Notes: a model not told the origin generated them from the sequence alone. DNA of 64,000 nt from Synchiropus splendidus (GCF_027744825.2 NC_071342.1:15271501-15335500); one strand, 5' to 3'. Shown: positions 35,911 to 49,502, counted from the first letter of the stretch. Numbers and translations are program-made.

Positions 35911-37837
35911 CCCCCTTCAAAAAGAGCTGCTCGGACTTGCCAGTATTTTCATTCCCTCCAGAGGCATTTCCGCAGACTAACAAAGCCTGGCCTGCGTGAT
36001 GAAACGGAGAGGAAGCAGCTTTTGTGAAAGGAGCGGCTGATTTTTGATCTGTTTGTGTGCGCGTACTGTTGACCCCAGCTAACAGTTGGTTACACGCAAA
36101 TTCACTTTTTAACTTGAGACTCAGGTTGCCGGAGGCTCCTGTTGTGTTGACTAACAACCCGCGCTGCCAAGTCAACCCCGTCCCCCCGATTCGTGACACA
36201 AGGTTGCCGCCTGTTTGTCTCTAATTGACTTGTATAATACCTAGCTTGTTTGATTGGTTAGTGCTTTTACAGGCCTTGTTAACCACTGCCCTTTCATAGT
36301 CCCACTTCCTCAATGGCTGCTGCCAAAAGGAAATGTGCTCTACAAACCCAGGTTGCAATTCTCCGGGGAGTCTAGCTCTGGAAAGGGATGGAGTCCGACC
36401 AGCGACTGTGGAAAACCATTTATTATTTTTTTACAATTCACTAGAACCTAAAAGCAGATCTCCTTTTCACATCAACAGGGAATAAGCGCAGCCAATTAAA
36501 ACGTTTTTTTTTCACTGTTTACCCATTGTTTAAGTTGGAGGTTCCAGAAAAAAACTATTTGCAGACACGGAAATACCCTCTTACTTGAGGTAACACAGCT
36601 ACCGTAAATGTTTTTTCCCCCCCTGTTTTTACACTTTAAAATAACTAAGTGCACAATCTGGCAACCACAGCAGAGCCAGATTTTCTCTGGAGAGTCCTGT
36701 GGCTTCACAGCCAGGCCTGGGTGACACACACTAGGTCTCATAAACAGGGATTTGGTCCTCTGGAGAAAATAACCCTGATAATTACTGGGTGCTTTTGGAC
36801 CTGCCCAGAATCAGAGAGAAGGAGGAGCGGACCAGTGGCTGACTGAGCTGGAGAGAGAAAAGCATCATCCATTGTTGCATTCCTCCACGCTGTGTCATAC
36901 CGGTGCAAAGTTTCCCTTCTGTTTACACAGTTTTCCACAAGGCGCAGGGTGCAAAGGGCTACTGATGCAACGCTGCATCCCACGGACACTGACATTTAAA
37001 GTTTAACAAGGCAGCGCTCTGTACGTTCACAAAGACTCCCGAGGGGGAGCAAAAGAAAGTGGACTTAAGCGAATCATGAGACAATGCTGGCAAATCGAAG
37101 GCATATGTAGGTGGGCTGGAAGGGAGAAGAGAAAGCTGAAGCCTGGTGACCTAACGCTTGATGCACTCATAGATTTTAACTTGCCTCTCCCACTCTCCTT
37201 AGGCCCGCACAACGCGGTCCTGTCGGCTGACTTGGCAACGTTACAGAGCTAAATGTCTGTGGTCGACCCGCCGCCTGTCTGCTCGCCTGTTATTCAGCGG
37301 GTTATGGAGGGCGTGTTGAACCGCTGCACTGTGCCTGGCTACCACAAGGCCATTCATGCCTGTAACAGTTAGTTCTCCGAGTAGTTTCTCACAGTTGCAC
37401 GCAGGGGTTGGGTACATATTGATGCGTCGTAATTCGGGGTGTGCTGAGTTCCTCAATTTTTCGGGATTGGTGATTGGCAAGTTGTTCTTTGTGACACCCA
37501 TCTGATCTTCAGGTCGCTCAAGCTAGCGTCGCAATGTGTAATTCCTGACTGGAGTAAGGCATGGATAGACTCGTACAACAAACCTCAGTTTGTTGTTTGC
37601 AGCTTGAAATCGAGGCAGTGGGTGCCAAGAGCCAGTCACCGTCGCCTTCACTGTTCGCCTTCATAAAATGAAAGCAAGCGCTGATTAAGTGGATGAGAAA
37701 AGAAGGTGAAAAAACAGAAATGCTTTGGTTAAAAAATAAAAAAAAATTGTTGCTTATTAGGATTTAGCATGTTGGCATGAAGTGGCTTCATTTTCCTTTT
37801 TGTGTCTTGGAAACCAATACACAGGATACTTCATTCC
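35911..37837. other. non-coding spacer, moderately GC-rich in parts
   Basis: 37200-37560 contains more CpG than its surroundings and an 86-codon minus-strand frame, but no splice signals or recognisable domain support a gene. Confidence 0.45.
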
Positions 37838-37910
37838 TAGGGTGTAAGAAAATATCGACACACCCGATATTGCAATAGTGTATCAGCATTTTAACCCCAT
37901 ATTATGAACT
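37838..37910 (+). mobile_element. dispersed-repeat remnant, 'gggtgtaagaaaatatcga' type
   Basis: agggtgtaagaaaatatcga is followed by a second ATATTG word and a gtatcag word. From memory this is the head of a common fish interspersed repeat. Only a fragment is present and the boundaries are approximate. Confidence 0.35.
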
Positions 37911-40539
37911 TTTTTGTGTTTATTGAAGGCTCCATCCGCGAGTAATTCCACATTCAGCACCTTCTAATAGACAACGTGATCTGGCGAATGTTCAAATCGG
38001 GGTTGGAACAGCAGCATTTGCTAGCTACTATGATGGTCCAGTCTGAAGGGATCACCTGTGGCACTTGAAGGCTCGCACAGACATCCTGTTTCAAATACCT
38101 GTGGAACACAATAAGATTACAAACTCACTGCACTGATGTAGCTTTACAGCTAATGGCCAATGTGAACAAGTGGATGCTACTCAGACAACAAATTGTTTGA
38201 GATTTTTATCTATTGTCTGCAAACATTCCAATATATAGTCGTACTTTCAGTTTGCGGTAATCATGGAAATCGGTGTGTCGCTGTCAGAAGTTCTACTCTT
38301 AAAGCAGCTCAATTTACACAACTCTGGTTGGGGAATCCTTTTCTGAAACCTGTTTGAATTGACCTTAAGAGCCAAAGTCAAACCGTAGTCATGTAAACGT
38401 AAAAAAAAATGTGATTCAGCAGTTGATAGCTTTAGCATTGCAGCACTGTGTTGAGAACAAAACTTTATTCATCTGATCACGCGCCGCTGTGTGTAGCACC
38501 TCCTGTGTACAAACCCCGTTCTTGAAAAGTAGGATTACAATTTTTCAGAACGAGAAGCTCCTTTCAGCAGAAAAGACTTCTCTAGACAAATACACACCTC
38601 CAGTATGTTCTCTGCCTCTGTTGCATGGATGCCGCCTACTTTGAGAGTAAAGTGAAATTGACTGATCCGTTCCCAAAGGACCCGTGCAACAACAGCACCG
38701 AGCAACAAAGCCGATCCTTTGTGCTCCCACGAATGCTGAAGATTTCAAACAGACAAATTGAAAATACAGTTTCACTGGGGATTTTTCACCGGTTTGTCGT
38801 TTGCTCTGTGTGGATAGTAACAGCTTATCCTATCACATTTGACCCCTGTCTTCCAGGACTTAATGCTTGACTCAGTTTCCGTCCCAATGTGACACACAAA
38901 GAGAGGACAAGGATAACTTCATTTTTCTTTAGCATGACTTCCTCCCTCTCGCCCTCCCTCTCTTGTCCTTTATGGGTTTTCGCTCTCTCTGCTGTCCGTA
39001 CATCTGTGCTATGATTAGCAATCGTACACAGCCAGTGTAACGTCTAGAGCCTCCTGTGTCCTTGGAAAGCAGCCTAATAAGCTGAGACCCTCAACACTGT
39101 CTCTACGCTCCACAGACCTATTCTCTGGTGTCACCCAGTACACAATGAAGCAAACAAAGAAGACGCGCGCACCATCCTCCTGTGCTAATAGATGAGCCCA
39201 CTGAGGAGAGCAGTGATGCTAGCTTGCTAACGTTGACCTTCCGCGTGCCAATCGCAACAAATCTGCTCCTGGATTTGAATATTGGGAGGAAAACGGTGTA
39301 AATTGAAAGCAGAACTCCCCCTGGTGCGAGACAAGATGAGTCTCTGAATAAATTATTGAGATGGCAGCCTCTTTCCCGCAAGATTCTCGCCTTCTGCTAT
39401 GTTTAATGGCATCTGTGAAGGCACCCATCGGAGTCCGATGAATCCAGATGTAAGATGCTTGTGTGTGTGTGTGCAGACGTTTCCATCTCTGATTGTGTCT
39501 CTGGCCTGCTCACCTCTCCACTGGTGCGTTCTGTTGTGTCGTGTGAGGGGAAACAAAGCCTCGACATGGGAATTTGTTTCTTCTCAAGGGAGGGCTGTAA
39601 ATAAACAACTAGTGAATCAATGCATCCATTTGTTTGTCTTTTTTTTCTCCCCCCTCTGATAATTCTGCCTGTGTCGATCGGCAACGGGAGTCGCTAGCAG
39701 TGGCCATATTCTCGCTCAGCACGGGTGAGACAATAATACCACACCGTTTTCATGTTTCATTAGATGATTGGTGAATTCCGCTGCGCTTTTTGTCACATCT
39801 CTTAGGGAATCATTTGGAGCCATGATGCCTTTGTGAGAGCATTTTTAGATATCGAGCTCCATTCAGATAACTGAAAACACACAGGCATTGGATTTACCTG
39901 CTGCATCTGAGTGGAAAACGCACAGCAGGTTCTGCTTTCAGTCTGAGCCAGTGCCATCAATGTGCTGCTGGAGGAAGACTTTTCCAGAGTGAATACAGTT
40001 TTTCTTTGAAACGCTCAACACTTCTGTGTAGAGGATAACTTTACGATTCGGTTACGCTTGAAAAATAAGCTGGTATTTCTCTTTTTTTCCCATCTGAACT
40101 AAGTCTATATTCAATTTTGTCCTCAAAACACAATACATATAAGCTCAGAAAATGATTTGTCTCATGTCAACTCATGTCAACATGGGCAAAATGTGACTGA
40201 CGGGCCACACATGGCGCCTTGGCTGCATTGAGTAAAAATATGGAACTGATAATAGAGCTCTTGAAGCTAACCGCAGTATTTTATGGAGCACTTTTGGGGG
40301 GGCTTTTTCAGCATAGAGACTTTTGGTTTCTGTCAGTGTTTCTTGTACAAATAGTTTCCCATTTTGCCCTCATTACTTAAGTATTGATATGAATAGTTTT
40401 CTCATCGAAGGCTCTTTTTATTCATCTCTTCTTTTGGCCCCTGGCTGAAACGTGACCCCCCAAAACCCTCCCATGAGGATGAGCTCTCTTCCCTGTTCAG
40501 TTTGTGGTGATATTATTTTGTTTTCTTCCTGAACTAATA
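37911..40539. other. non-coding spacer
   Basis: Frames near 39118-39684 on both strands have no domain content. A short (GT) run is at 39461-39472. No gene supported. Confidence 0.5.
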
Positions 40540-40720
40540 AGTGGATAAACATGGCTTCTGCGTGGGGCTATTAGGCTCTTTAATTGCTGTTGTGCAATAG
40601 CAGTAACAAGCAGTTCACAGGTCTCAGAAAATATGAGGGGCGTTACGTGTATTAGCTTCGCTCCGCTGACTAACGGTAACAGTGACTAATGGTGAGAGCG
40701 GAGTCCTCCCAGTTCTTCAG
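40540..40720. promoter_or_regulatory. candidate conserved regulatory block
   Basis: Repeat-free block with GGCTCTTTAATTGCTGTTGT and a series of TAATGG/TAACGG words. It resembles a conserved non-coding element in texture only. Confidence 0.22.
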
Positions 40721-41534
40721 GAGGAAAGGTAACCTCCCAGCTGGTGAACCTCGATTAGGAGCGATCATTCGGCTCATGCTGCCAGCGGAAACAGCAACAT
40801 AAGCACTTGTAATGAGCACTGGTTAACCAGGGCTTCTTTGTGCTCAAGTGACTTTTACCACAAATAAAGATTGTATTTAGGTAGTTAAGCACATATTCAC
40901 GTAGAGGATGATGCTTGGGTAGATGGCAATAGCTCATTCATTTTTTTTTTAAATTTTATTTATGTTTTTGGTTGATTTATGTGTATGGAAGTGCTGTTCA
41001 CGACTTGGGGTGACAAGAAGGGGGTGCCCCGAACGTTTCTCCGGCCCACCCCTGGTCACGTATAGATGAATAATCACGAATAAACGCTTCACATCTGGAC
41101 TATATTTTAAAGCCACCAAGTTCGGAGAGTTTTGACAACATTATTCATGAGGTGCTTTTTCTAGTCTTGTGAGGACTTGCAAACTATCAGAGTGGATCTG
41201 CATGGTATACTGAGAGCCAGAGTCATAAAAATGCCTCTATAATTAGAGTGCAGGAGTTGACTGACAGCTGCTGCACGTCCCCGCTCCCAAGAAAGTATTG
41301 TATTTGTCATTTAAGTATTTTATGTTGCATATTGTTGGGGGATTTAAGATGCGCGTCCTCTGCTGCTCTGTCATTTCTTGTTATGTGCTTCCAATCTGTC
41401 ACATGCGCGACAGGATGCTTTATTCCATCTCGATAAATAACGCCACCCAAGTCTTGTTTTCCTATCAGTAAAAAGCAGATTGTATTTTGTCACACTCCCT
41501 GATGAGCTTTGCATTCTGCTTTGTTTCATTTCAG
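40721..41534. other. non-coding spacer
   Basis: A G-rich to CCCACCCCTG patch near 41010-41055 could be a fragment of a hAT-like end but is too short to call. No gene supported. Confidence 0.4.
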
Positions 41535-41604
41535 ACTACGGCTGTGATTGATGAGGATTAAGAAACAGAGTTCCCAGGAAACACTGGAGTGTCCTCATCC
41601 ACCG
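41535..41604 (+). other. candidate non-coding exon (prediction)
   Basis: A branch-like ctgat and pyrimidine-rich ttctgctttgtttcatttcag lie immediately upstream, and a consensus donor (ccaccg followed by GTAAGG) lies downstream. The 70-base unit has stop codons in all three frames, so if used it would be a 5' untranslated exon or part of a long non-coding RNA. The splice signals are among the strongest in the window. No transcript data are available. Confidence 0.25.
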
Positions 41605-42538
41605 GTAAGGATCCCGATTCAACAACTCAGTCTGGTGGAATGATTAAATTCAACAGGATTGTGACAGGCTTTATAAAGATGGTTTGGTGCATCAGTCTTT
41701 AAAACACACGAGTGGTTCGTCCTTGGACAGAAAACACTGGCAATATGAAGTCAGGGAATGTTTTAAGCTTCCGACCAGCCGCAACAATGCGAATCAGGTG
41801 ATTAAGTACGGATCATTTTTTTCTTGAATTGAATCCGTTACTTCTAAAAAGTTGATTGACTCTGTGTTCACTGGAATCTGTCCTTGAATACACACGTTCT
41901 GAATGAAATACTGGCTTCTCAGTAGTTACTGAAATTCTTGTGGTTGATCTTCAGTCTGTCCTTGGCTGTTATCAGACCTGTTCACTGGTGTTTGTTCGTC
42001 TTACTGTGGAGAAGAAGCAGGTTAGTTAGTCTGAAAATGAGTAAACAACGGGCTCTCAAACTCTATCAGTCCAGCAACATTGGTGTTCATTGAATTTAGA
42101 ACTGGCATGTCTTGAACATAGCTACCTATAGTAGCTGAGTGGAATACAATATTTGAATTATTGGTGGCAATTTTTTTTACTCCGTCACCACAGACTCCTC
42201 CTTACAACTCATGAGCCACTCTTTCTCTCCTTAAATCGGCTTTCCGACCATTCATCCTCAAATTCCCTTCCGTCTCCTTCAACTTTTTGGTTTTTGGAAG
42301 TTAGCTGTTTAGAGTGGCAAATAGCACCCAGCCATCTTTGCAGGCTATGATCTTTAGAACATGTTTTTTGGCCTCTTTTTAGGCCAACAGTAAGTGTTTG
42401 AAGTGCTTTCAGGCTCAGTAGAATGACTTGACTGGCTACCCTGAAGGGTGATCATTTAAAACTTCCATTTTTACCCAAGTTTGATGCCAGTGGACGGTTA
42501 AAAACAACATATCTTAAGTAGTTAGTTTAATATCAATA
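41605..42538. other. non-coding spacer
   Basis: Nothing recognised. Confidence 0.45.
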
Positions 42539-42966
42539 CAGGGTTTCCGCTATATGTAAGCAAGCGTGGCACACCGCCACTTTTTAAAAATGAAATCTCA
42601 TGTGATTAAACATATTAAAACAAAGTGCAAACATCGAAACACGCGGGTAACGCTTAACACATCATGGAGGTGGACATGAATGTGAAGGTTTTCGCTGTGT
42701 TATTCGTGAAAAAATCCCCTCATAATATGTAATAATGTAATGTAATAATAAACCTCATAATATGTGAAGTGCGGAACCTAAGTTGCGTGCTCAGGCTGCA
42801 TGAGGGCGGCTTGGATTGGAGACAGGTTTACTTTACATGATTAAAAACAGGCGTTTTTACTGTCACCAAGTCAGTTAGTGACAAAACCTTCCTTTCACTT
42901 CTTGATCAGCTGCCTTCCGATCCGTTTTTTTTTCCACAGTATGAAAAAGTCCTGGCGGAAACCCTG
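42539..42966 (+). mobile_element. non-autonomous DNA transposon, CAGGGTTTCC family, copy 5 (best preserved)
   Basis: Perfect 12-base terminal inverted repeats are seen: CAGGGTTTCCGC at the left end and GCGGAAACCCTG at the right end. The word CAATA directly abuts both ends, a possible 5-base target duplication. The core ggaggtggacatgaa is at 42666-42680, followed by gattggagacagg and atgattaaaaacagg as in copies 3 and 4. The length is about 428 bases and there is no coding capacity, so it depended on a transposase made elsewhere. The CAGGG end is hAT-like, but hAT elements normally duplicate 8 bases, which is not seen. Confidence 0.88.
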
Positions 42967-43140
42967 CAATATGTTTCAATATGTAAATAAGCAAAGATGT
43001 TTCATCAGTTACCACCTTCTAAACACAGGCTCTGAGTTATCCATTTCAGTTTCAGTCCAGTTCACCTCCATATCAGGAGCAGCAGTCTAATCAAATGTCA
43101 CTTTTCAAATGTTTGTTTGATTTTATCACCGCTCTCTGAG
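42967..43140. other. non-coding spacer
   Basis: Nothing recognised. Confidence 0.4.
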
Positions 43141-43760
43141 GCAGGAAAGTCCCATTTAAAAGCACTGCAGCGGTGATGCCGTGCTCTGGCTTGGCTTCAA
43201 GAGCTCCCCGGGGGGCTGTACCTGCAGCGAAGTGCTAGCGCTGCTGAACCAATGACCAGTTACCTTGTTGGGCCATTGATCCTCCCCTTATCAATATTGG
43301 CTTCACTCTCCAAGAACAGGCGGAATGCTAATCCCGTCATTCGTCTTCCTCAGCGTTACCTCCCAGACGAGACTGCAGGTGATGCAAAATAAGACGGTTG
43401 TTGAATTGCGGCATGAATTTATTCCGCTTTTCCTCAGACCACATGGTGTTTATTTGAAAAGGGGTTTGGAAGGAGAGCTCCATCAATCCTCATCGCCTCA
43501 TTCTAGGAACCTTTGACTGACATGATGGATGATGTCATTGGGCTGATGAGGATGAGCGGGAAGATCACACTAAACAACATGCCATTATGCCTCTGATACT
43601 CACGAGCCCTGCTCTTTTTTGTTGTGTCGATAGTGCAGTTGGAATTTATGTGAAACGGCATCAAAACGCTGGAAGGTGAATAATTTTTGGTGGCATCTGC
43701 ACATTCTGCAATATGCAAATGAGCAAAGCTGCAAAAGCCAGATTGCCAGGAGAGAGAAGG
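43141..43760. promoter_or_regulatory. candidate conserved regulatory block with an octamer site
   Basis: Repeat-free sequence with GGGCCATTGATCC, GCATGAATTTATTCC and an exact octamer ATGCAAAT at 43713-43720 inside CTGCAATATGCAAATGAGC. POU-domain factors bind the octamer. Enhancer function is inferred only. Confidence 0.28.
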
Positions 43761-44900
43761 GGAGATGGGGAGGAAAAAAAGAGGGAGGGAGGCGAGTGGA
43801 AAAGAGAGAAACAGACGGAGGCTGGTGTAAATTATGGATGCAACCTGCGATTTCCAAGAGGAAAAGAAAGGCACTGAGAAACCTCAAGTCATGCATATCA
43901 GATTACTCATTTACCACATTTTCTTATCATGGTCCGTGAGGAAATTGTTTACAATTGTGTGTGTGTGTGTGTGTGTGTTTTGGAGAGGGAGAAAGCACTC
44001 AACTCCCCTGCGTGTCATGTTGTATGGAGCGGTGCTGTGCGTTGAACCGTTTGGCGAAGTTGATACGACGTGCGTCCAAATCTGCGTTTATTGCACCGCG
44101 CTGTGCGTCCGCAGCAACACAACCTTGGATGGCTCACACTTCCTTCCAGCTTCCTGTCACACTTTCTTTACTGCCGCGACATTCTCTCATTACTTCAGTC
44201 CCACAGCACATAAACAGGATCCACAGGATGCTGAGCTATTTGTTTTCTTTCACTAAAAATATTTGACTCTCATTATGGATTTTGCCTGCTCGAGCAAATC
44301 TAAGTTGAGTAGATGTGCGTGTCCCGTCGCTGCATCCCACCCCGGTGTGCCAGTCCCCTAACAGGCTGTGTGAATAATGGATCCTTTCTTGAGTTGTGTC
44401 TGTGAGTGGGGCCTGTGCACTGGTGTGGTTTCCCCGCCAGAGATGGAGGTGTAGGAGATGGGAGGGGCTGGTGGTCTGGAAATAGCTCTGCCTGTGCCGC
44501 CAGCGCCTTAGGTGGGCCTCTGTGTCAGCCTCACCTTCATTTAACAGGCTCTCACGACAAAAGCAGGTCTGCCGGAGAAGCTGGTACATATTATGCACCT
44601 ATTCCCAGTTAGCCCGAGAGGAAATATGGTCCAACTTGTCGGCTGCGCAGACTGAATGATCTCCTCAAATGTGTCTGGAGTGCTGGAAAAGGCTTAGTTT
44701 TCTAAGGATTGGACAAAAGCCACGTTGCACTTTTCAGCAAGGAGTGATTGAGCTGAGTACAGACGCCATAAAGATGCCAGAGATCTTGCCTGCATGTAAA
44801 TGTGTGTTAATGTGCAAAGTAGGTCATTTATTTGGAGCGGGGACAGCCATGGTGTGTCTTTCTGGAGCAATGTCAGGATTGAGCTTCATTTCATAAGCAT
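43761..44900. other. non-coding spacer with a GT microsatellite
   Basis: Frames of 120-140 codons at 43834-44256 and 44236-44598 overlap on opposite strands and show no domains. No gene supported. Confidence 0.45.
43956..43978 (+). repeat. (GT)n microsatellite
   Basis: About 11-12 GT units, read directly. Confidence 0.92.
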
Positions 44901-45685
44901 TGTGTGCGTGCGTCTAATCCCGCCAGTGCTGGAATTTTGTAAATATATCCGAAATAAACCTTAATAATCGGAGGGGGAGATGGGATTGGTGTTAAAAATG
45001 GCGATGGTCAATCCAGAGACAGCATCAGTAACCACAACCAGAGATGGCAGCCTAAAAATCAGACTAAATCAGATTACCAAACAAACAGCTAAGAGGATTT
45101 ACTCTGGATCTTTTTTTTTTCCATCAGATGGACATTAAATCTGCAATCTATAAAATCCCTTCAAATGATTTATTATGTTACTTCACAGCCCTCGTTTTTT
45201 TTCTCGTCCTTTGTGCTGAGGGTGAACTCTGCCCTTCTGTTCTGCCCGTGGGCCTCCAAAAATTGCTTTACTAAACACGATATCATGTTGGTCTTTAAAA
45301 AAATATCACTGGGAACAGGAGTCTGACCTACGATCAGCTGCTGCACTGCTGGCTGTTAAGCTCCATAATGTTATAATAGCGTTTCGCCACTCAGCGGTGT
45401 CAGAAACGCGGCTATGATCGGATGGTGGGGAATGTCTATCACAACGTGTGGCTGGTACTGACACCACAAGCTCTGACTTGGCTTTCTACAGTGTTTGTCT
45501 TGCATAGCTGATGGGAATCAAAGTGAATGACTTTCAGGGTGCAAAATAATAATAAAATAAAACAAGTTAGATCATTTGGCTTGAGTGAAAAAGTCAAGTC
45601 GAAAATAGAAGATCATAATTGAACCTACAGCTGCATGTAGGTGTATTTTTACTAAAAGCCAATAAGGACTTTTGCATCATCACTG

Positions 45686-45700
45686 TTTTTTTTTTTTTTT
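45686..45700 (+). repeat. T15 homopolymer tract
   Basis: Uninterrupted run of about 15 T. Confidence 0.88.
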
Positions 45701-45885
45701 ATTCCATTTGACTCGCTGTCGTGTTAACTTCTCTCCTTATGTTCATTTCCCCTTGTTGTTTTTCTTCACTGTGATTGTCATTTTACAGTGTCTATTTTTC
45801 ACAAGTTTTATATTTACATTGTTACCAATTTATTTACAAAAGTTAGCTTTTCCTTTACATTATTTTATTCTTCCTATTGATTATC

Positions 45886-45955
45886 CGTCTGTCTGTCTGT
45901 CCATCCAACCAATCACCCACCATCCATCAATCTATCCACACATCCATCTTTCTAT
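45886..45955 (+). repeat. degenerate CTGT/CCAT tetranucleotide tract
   Basis: Four CTGT-type units are followed by degenerate CCATC and CTATC units. An old, interrupted microsatellite. Confidence 0.8.
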
Positions 45956-46479
45956 GAATAAAATCACTGTTATTCAACTAAATTCTAAATGTAACTATTT
46001 ACATCAGCACAGAAAAGAGCTAAGCCAGAAGGCTACGCCGAGTCATGTAAAAATATTTCTTGTCCGTTTCTTCTCTAACTCCCAGAAAGAACTATGTTTG
46101 AGTTGAGCGGAGAAGGTTCCTGATTCATGCGGCTGGGAGTCAGTCATCTGCTTGTCTGTTTCTGTAGGTTTTCTAGCTGATATATGAGGGCAAACAAAGG
46201 ATCCAAAGATTTTGGATTTCCCTTGAAGAGTAATGTAGATGGAAATTAACAAATAAATACAAAACCATCGTCATCTATTGTCCATCCATCGTGCTGGTGT
46301 CATATTCAAGTGAACGGGGTGTATTATTAAAAACTGCCGTGAGATAAATGCGTTTGTCGCGCCGCTCACCTGGACTTACAAAGAAGTGAATGTTTTTTTT
46401 TTTTATTAATGTGAGTGAAAACTGTGGGTTATCAGGCAATCAGCTGCAGCACAGGATGTTCCTGGGGAAAATGTCTGGA

Positions 46480-46960
46480 GATTAATATTTCATGAAGCTT
46501 AAAAAGCCGGGGCAATTGAGGTTTTTCAGATTATTTGTTCCCAGGCAATATTACCCAACATGGCTGCTCTGGAGTACAAAGCCAAGACGAAGCACTTACA
46601 GCGTTTTGCAATCGGCTTTATTTGCGCTTGTCTTCGCCTCGTGTGACTCTCTCTGGCCGGTTAGCATCTTGTCCCTCCCCTGAGCGCAGCATTAATATCC
46701 TCAATGCTGCTCTTTTGGTATCCGACTGATTCATGCCGGTCTTCCTGCTTGGCTACTTGGTGACACCGCTGCCAAACGTTCAAGTGCGATACGACATCGC
46801 GCTCCACTGCTTTACAAACCGACAATGCGTCCCCCGACCATTCTCCGCGCCGCGCTCTCCGACAAAGGCGTTTATTGTACCCAACAAGACGGCAATTGGC
46901 GCTAATGCTAATAAAATCATGACTCCAGCAGTTGTTCCACAAGCCTCTGCTCTGCTATGT
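46480..46960. promoter_or_regulatory. candidate conserved regulatory block
   Basis: Repeat-free, with GATTAATATTTCATGAAGC, GGCAATATTACCC and GGCAATTGGCGCTAATGCTAATAA words. Frames run on both strands without domain content. The texture resembles conserved non-coding DNA. Confidence 0.25.
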
Positions 46961-47195
46961 TGTGTACATAACAAGGGGAATGTGTTGAGCAGGCAGGTTA
47001 TTTATAGCAAAACAGGAGCTTAGTAAGCGTCATGATATGTTTGGATGCTGTGTCCAAGGACGATTTGTTTTGAATGCAACTGCAATATTAGCTCTTGACA
47101 CCAAGACACAAGAGCTCTCATGTCGAATGAGATGAGTTCTCTGATCTCGACCATGCTTTCTTTAAGCAATGGTGAATATAATGTGAAATTATTTC

Positions 47196-47196
<1 letters not shown>
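46961..47196. other. non-coding spacer
   Basis: Nothing recognised. Confidence 0.4.
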
Positions 47197-47383
<187 letters not shown>

Positions 47384-49502
47384 ATTTTCTTCACCTAACA
47401 CACATTCAGAATCCTGCTGAAGTTGTCGAATAATGGACAAAGAAGTGTAATAACAATCTACACTTAAGTTAACTAACAGGACTCTGGAAATCAAAATGGA
47501 CGTTGTAAGTCATAAGAAACACCCAAGTTTGATCGTCTGTCTGGGAAAAGAAAATATACTAAAAAAGGGGCCTGAAATTACAACAACTGTTCTTCTCGCT
47601 GCTCCTTTTCGATCCCTGTGATCAAGTGGAGATGAAAGAGTCGGTGTTGTATGTTTGATGTGGGATTGAAATAAACTTCTACTACTATTATTATAAGCTG
47701 TTACACCACATGTTCTGTGACGTCCCATTATTTATTCTTATTGTCGCCGTATTTCAATTGAAATCTTGTGACACAACCTGAAGTTGGAGCTAATAACAAG
47801 TGCCGTATGACTGGCTTTTCTGGCTCACTAGACAGTTGCATATGCTGCTGAGGGATTATCTCTCACATAGATGTTGACGTTTATCAATATTAAACAAATT
47901 TAAAAGTTCAAAAAAACATACAATTAAACAAATTAATGTATTTATCTATGTCACCACACTCTTTACTTTAACTATTTGTCTCCTGTTTTTTTTTTCAATT
48001 TCAGACTTAATGAGGAGTCAATATTGGCTTTTCAGTTAGCAACTCCTCCTAAAAAAATACAAAAAAATGGAAGTTGTGAAATCACTCGTTGATAACCGTC
48101 AGTTGACACCCTGTTCGTAAACAACCATAACTTTCCAAATCTTCAAACGCTGTGGAAAAGCTTCCAGAGCTCGGGGACGTTGTTGTGCACATGTGCGGTC
48201 TGAATTTACTCATTCCAAAAAAAATCTGGTTGGCGAATTTGGCTCGCTCTCTCACATCGCCACAGTTTTCTTTCGCATGGAAGAAACACTTTTTGTCCGT
48301 TTGCCATGAAAGGATGTACAAGTGCGCGAGGGAAGAAGAGGGAACGGAGGGTAGGGAGACAGTAGCAATTAAGCTCCGCAGACAGCCCTGCCAACAGACA
48401 TCAGAAGCTGGAGGAAGATGGTGTGTGCATTTTTTTGCAGGGTGGGGAGGGTCGAGGAGTTTGAGTTTAACAATTCACCAATGCTGAGTGTTCACAACAC
48501 ATGAGTTAGAAGAGAAACTGCTGGTTCTTGCAGGTGAAAAGACTTGTCTGAAGTACTTTTTGGATTTTTTTAGGCAAATTAAAAAGCTTAAAATATACTG
48601 TCGAGTTGATGTAAAAATCGCAAGAGAGCAGAAAGAGTGAAAAATAGAAGTCAAAAGGACAAAAATATGAATCCTCTTTTGTTGCATTACGACAATGCTT
48701 TATAAACATCATTTGTTTCAAGTTTATGCACATGATTTTTGAAGTTCATGAACTCTGTTTCAGCTGACTAACTTTTATTTTGCTTTTGAAATTCACCTTA
48801 AGCACAGATGCTTTGCCTTTAGTGAGGTAATTCATGTGTTTGTTTTTCTGTTTTATTCCTTCGTAGTTTAGTTTTATATTTCATAACTTGCAAGAACATG
48901 GTGAAAATAAATGGATCGGTCACTGAGCAAGTACTATATGTTTTGATTTACAGACCAATTCTTGGTTTTGTGTAATAGAAAATAACTCGTGAGAAAAAGA
49001 ATGGTTATCAAATCTAATGCTTAAGTAACTCAATAAAAACTCTTCATTTATATGTGAAAAATGTTTATTTTATTCATATAATGTGTGTAAAATAATAGTT
49101 TAAATATAAAAAAGAGAAAATACAAGTTAAAGAAGGACAATATATTTTGTCCACACCGTTTATAAGGACACATATTTTTCCTCACAACCAAAGCAAAATG
49201 TATTTTCAATTCATCCAATAATTCTCTGTGTTGAAGATAATTCACTACTGTTACAACTTTTTTTTCAGACAGGTGTAAATGATCTAACAGAGACCTCTAA
49301 GCTGCTGGTGTTGTACTGTAAATGACTGAAGCTGTGATTGACACAATGAAACCGTTGGGGAAACAAAACAAAAAACTCTTGCTGAACTGCCAAAATGAAG
49401 TCTTGTCCTCTGCTCTGTGTTTATGCAGTGAAACAAAAGGCTAGTTCGGCCAAATCAGGACTGACATCATTGGCAACAGCTGCAGGCTGCGTGTGGAACT
49501 GC
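47384..49502. other. AT-rich spacer
   Basis: No gene supported. An acceptor-like tttttcaatttcag at 48003 has no convincing donor. 48150-48470 is more GC-balanced without domain content. Confidence 0.5.

Larger units (their letters stand above)
44901..46479. other. AT-rich spacer with T15 and tetranucleotide tracts
   Basis: No gene supported. The two simple repeats are annotated separately. Confidence 0.5.
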
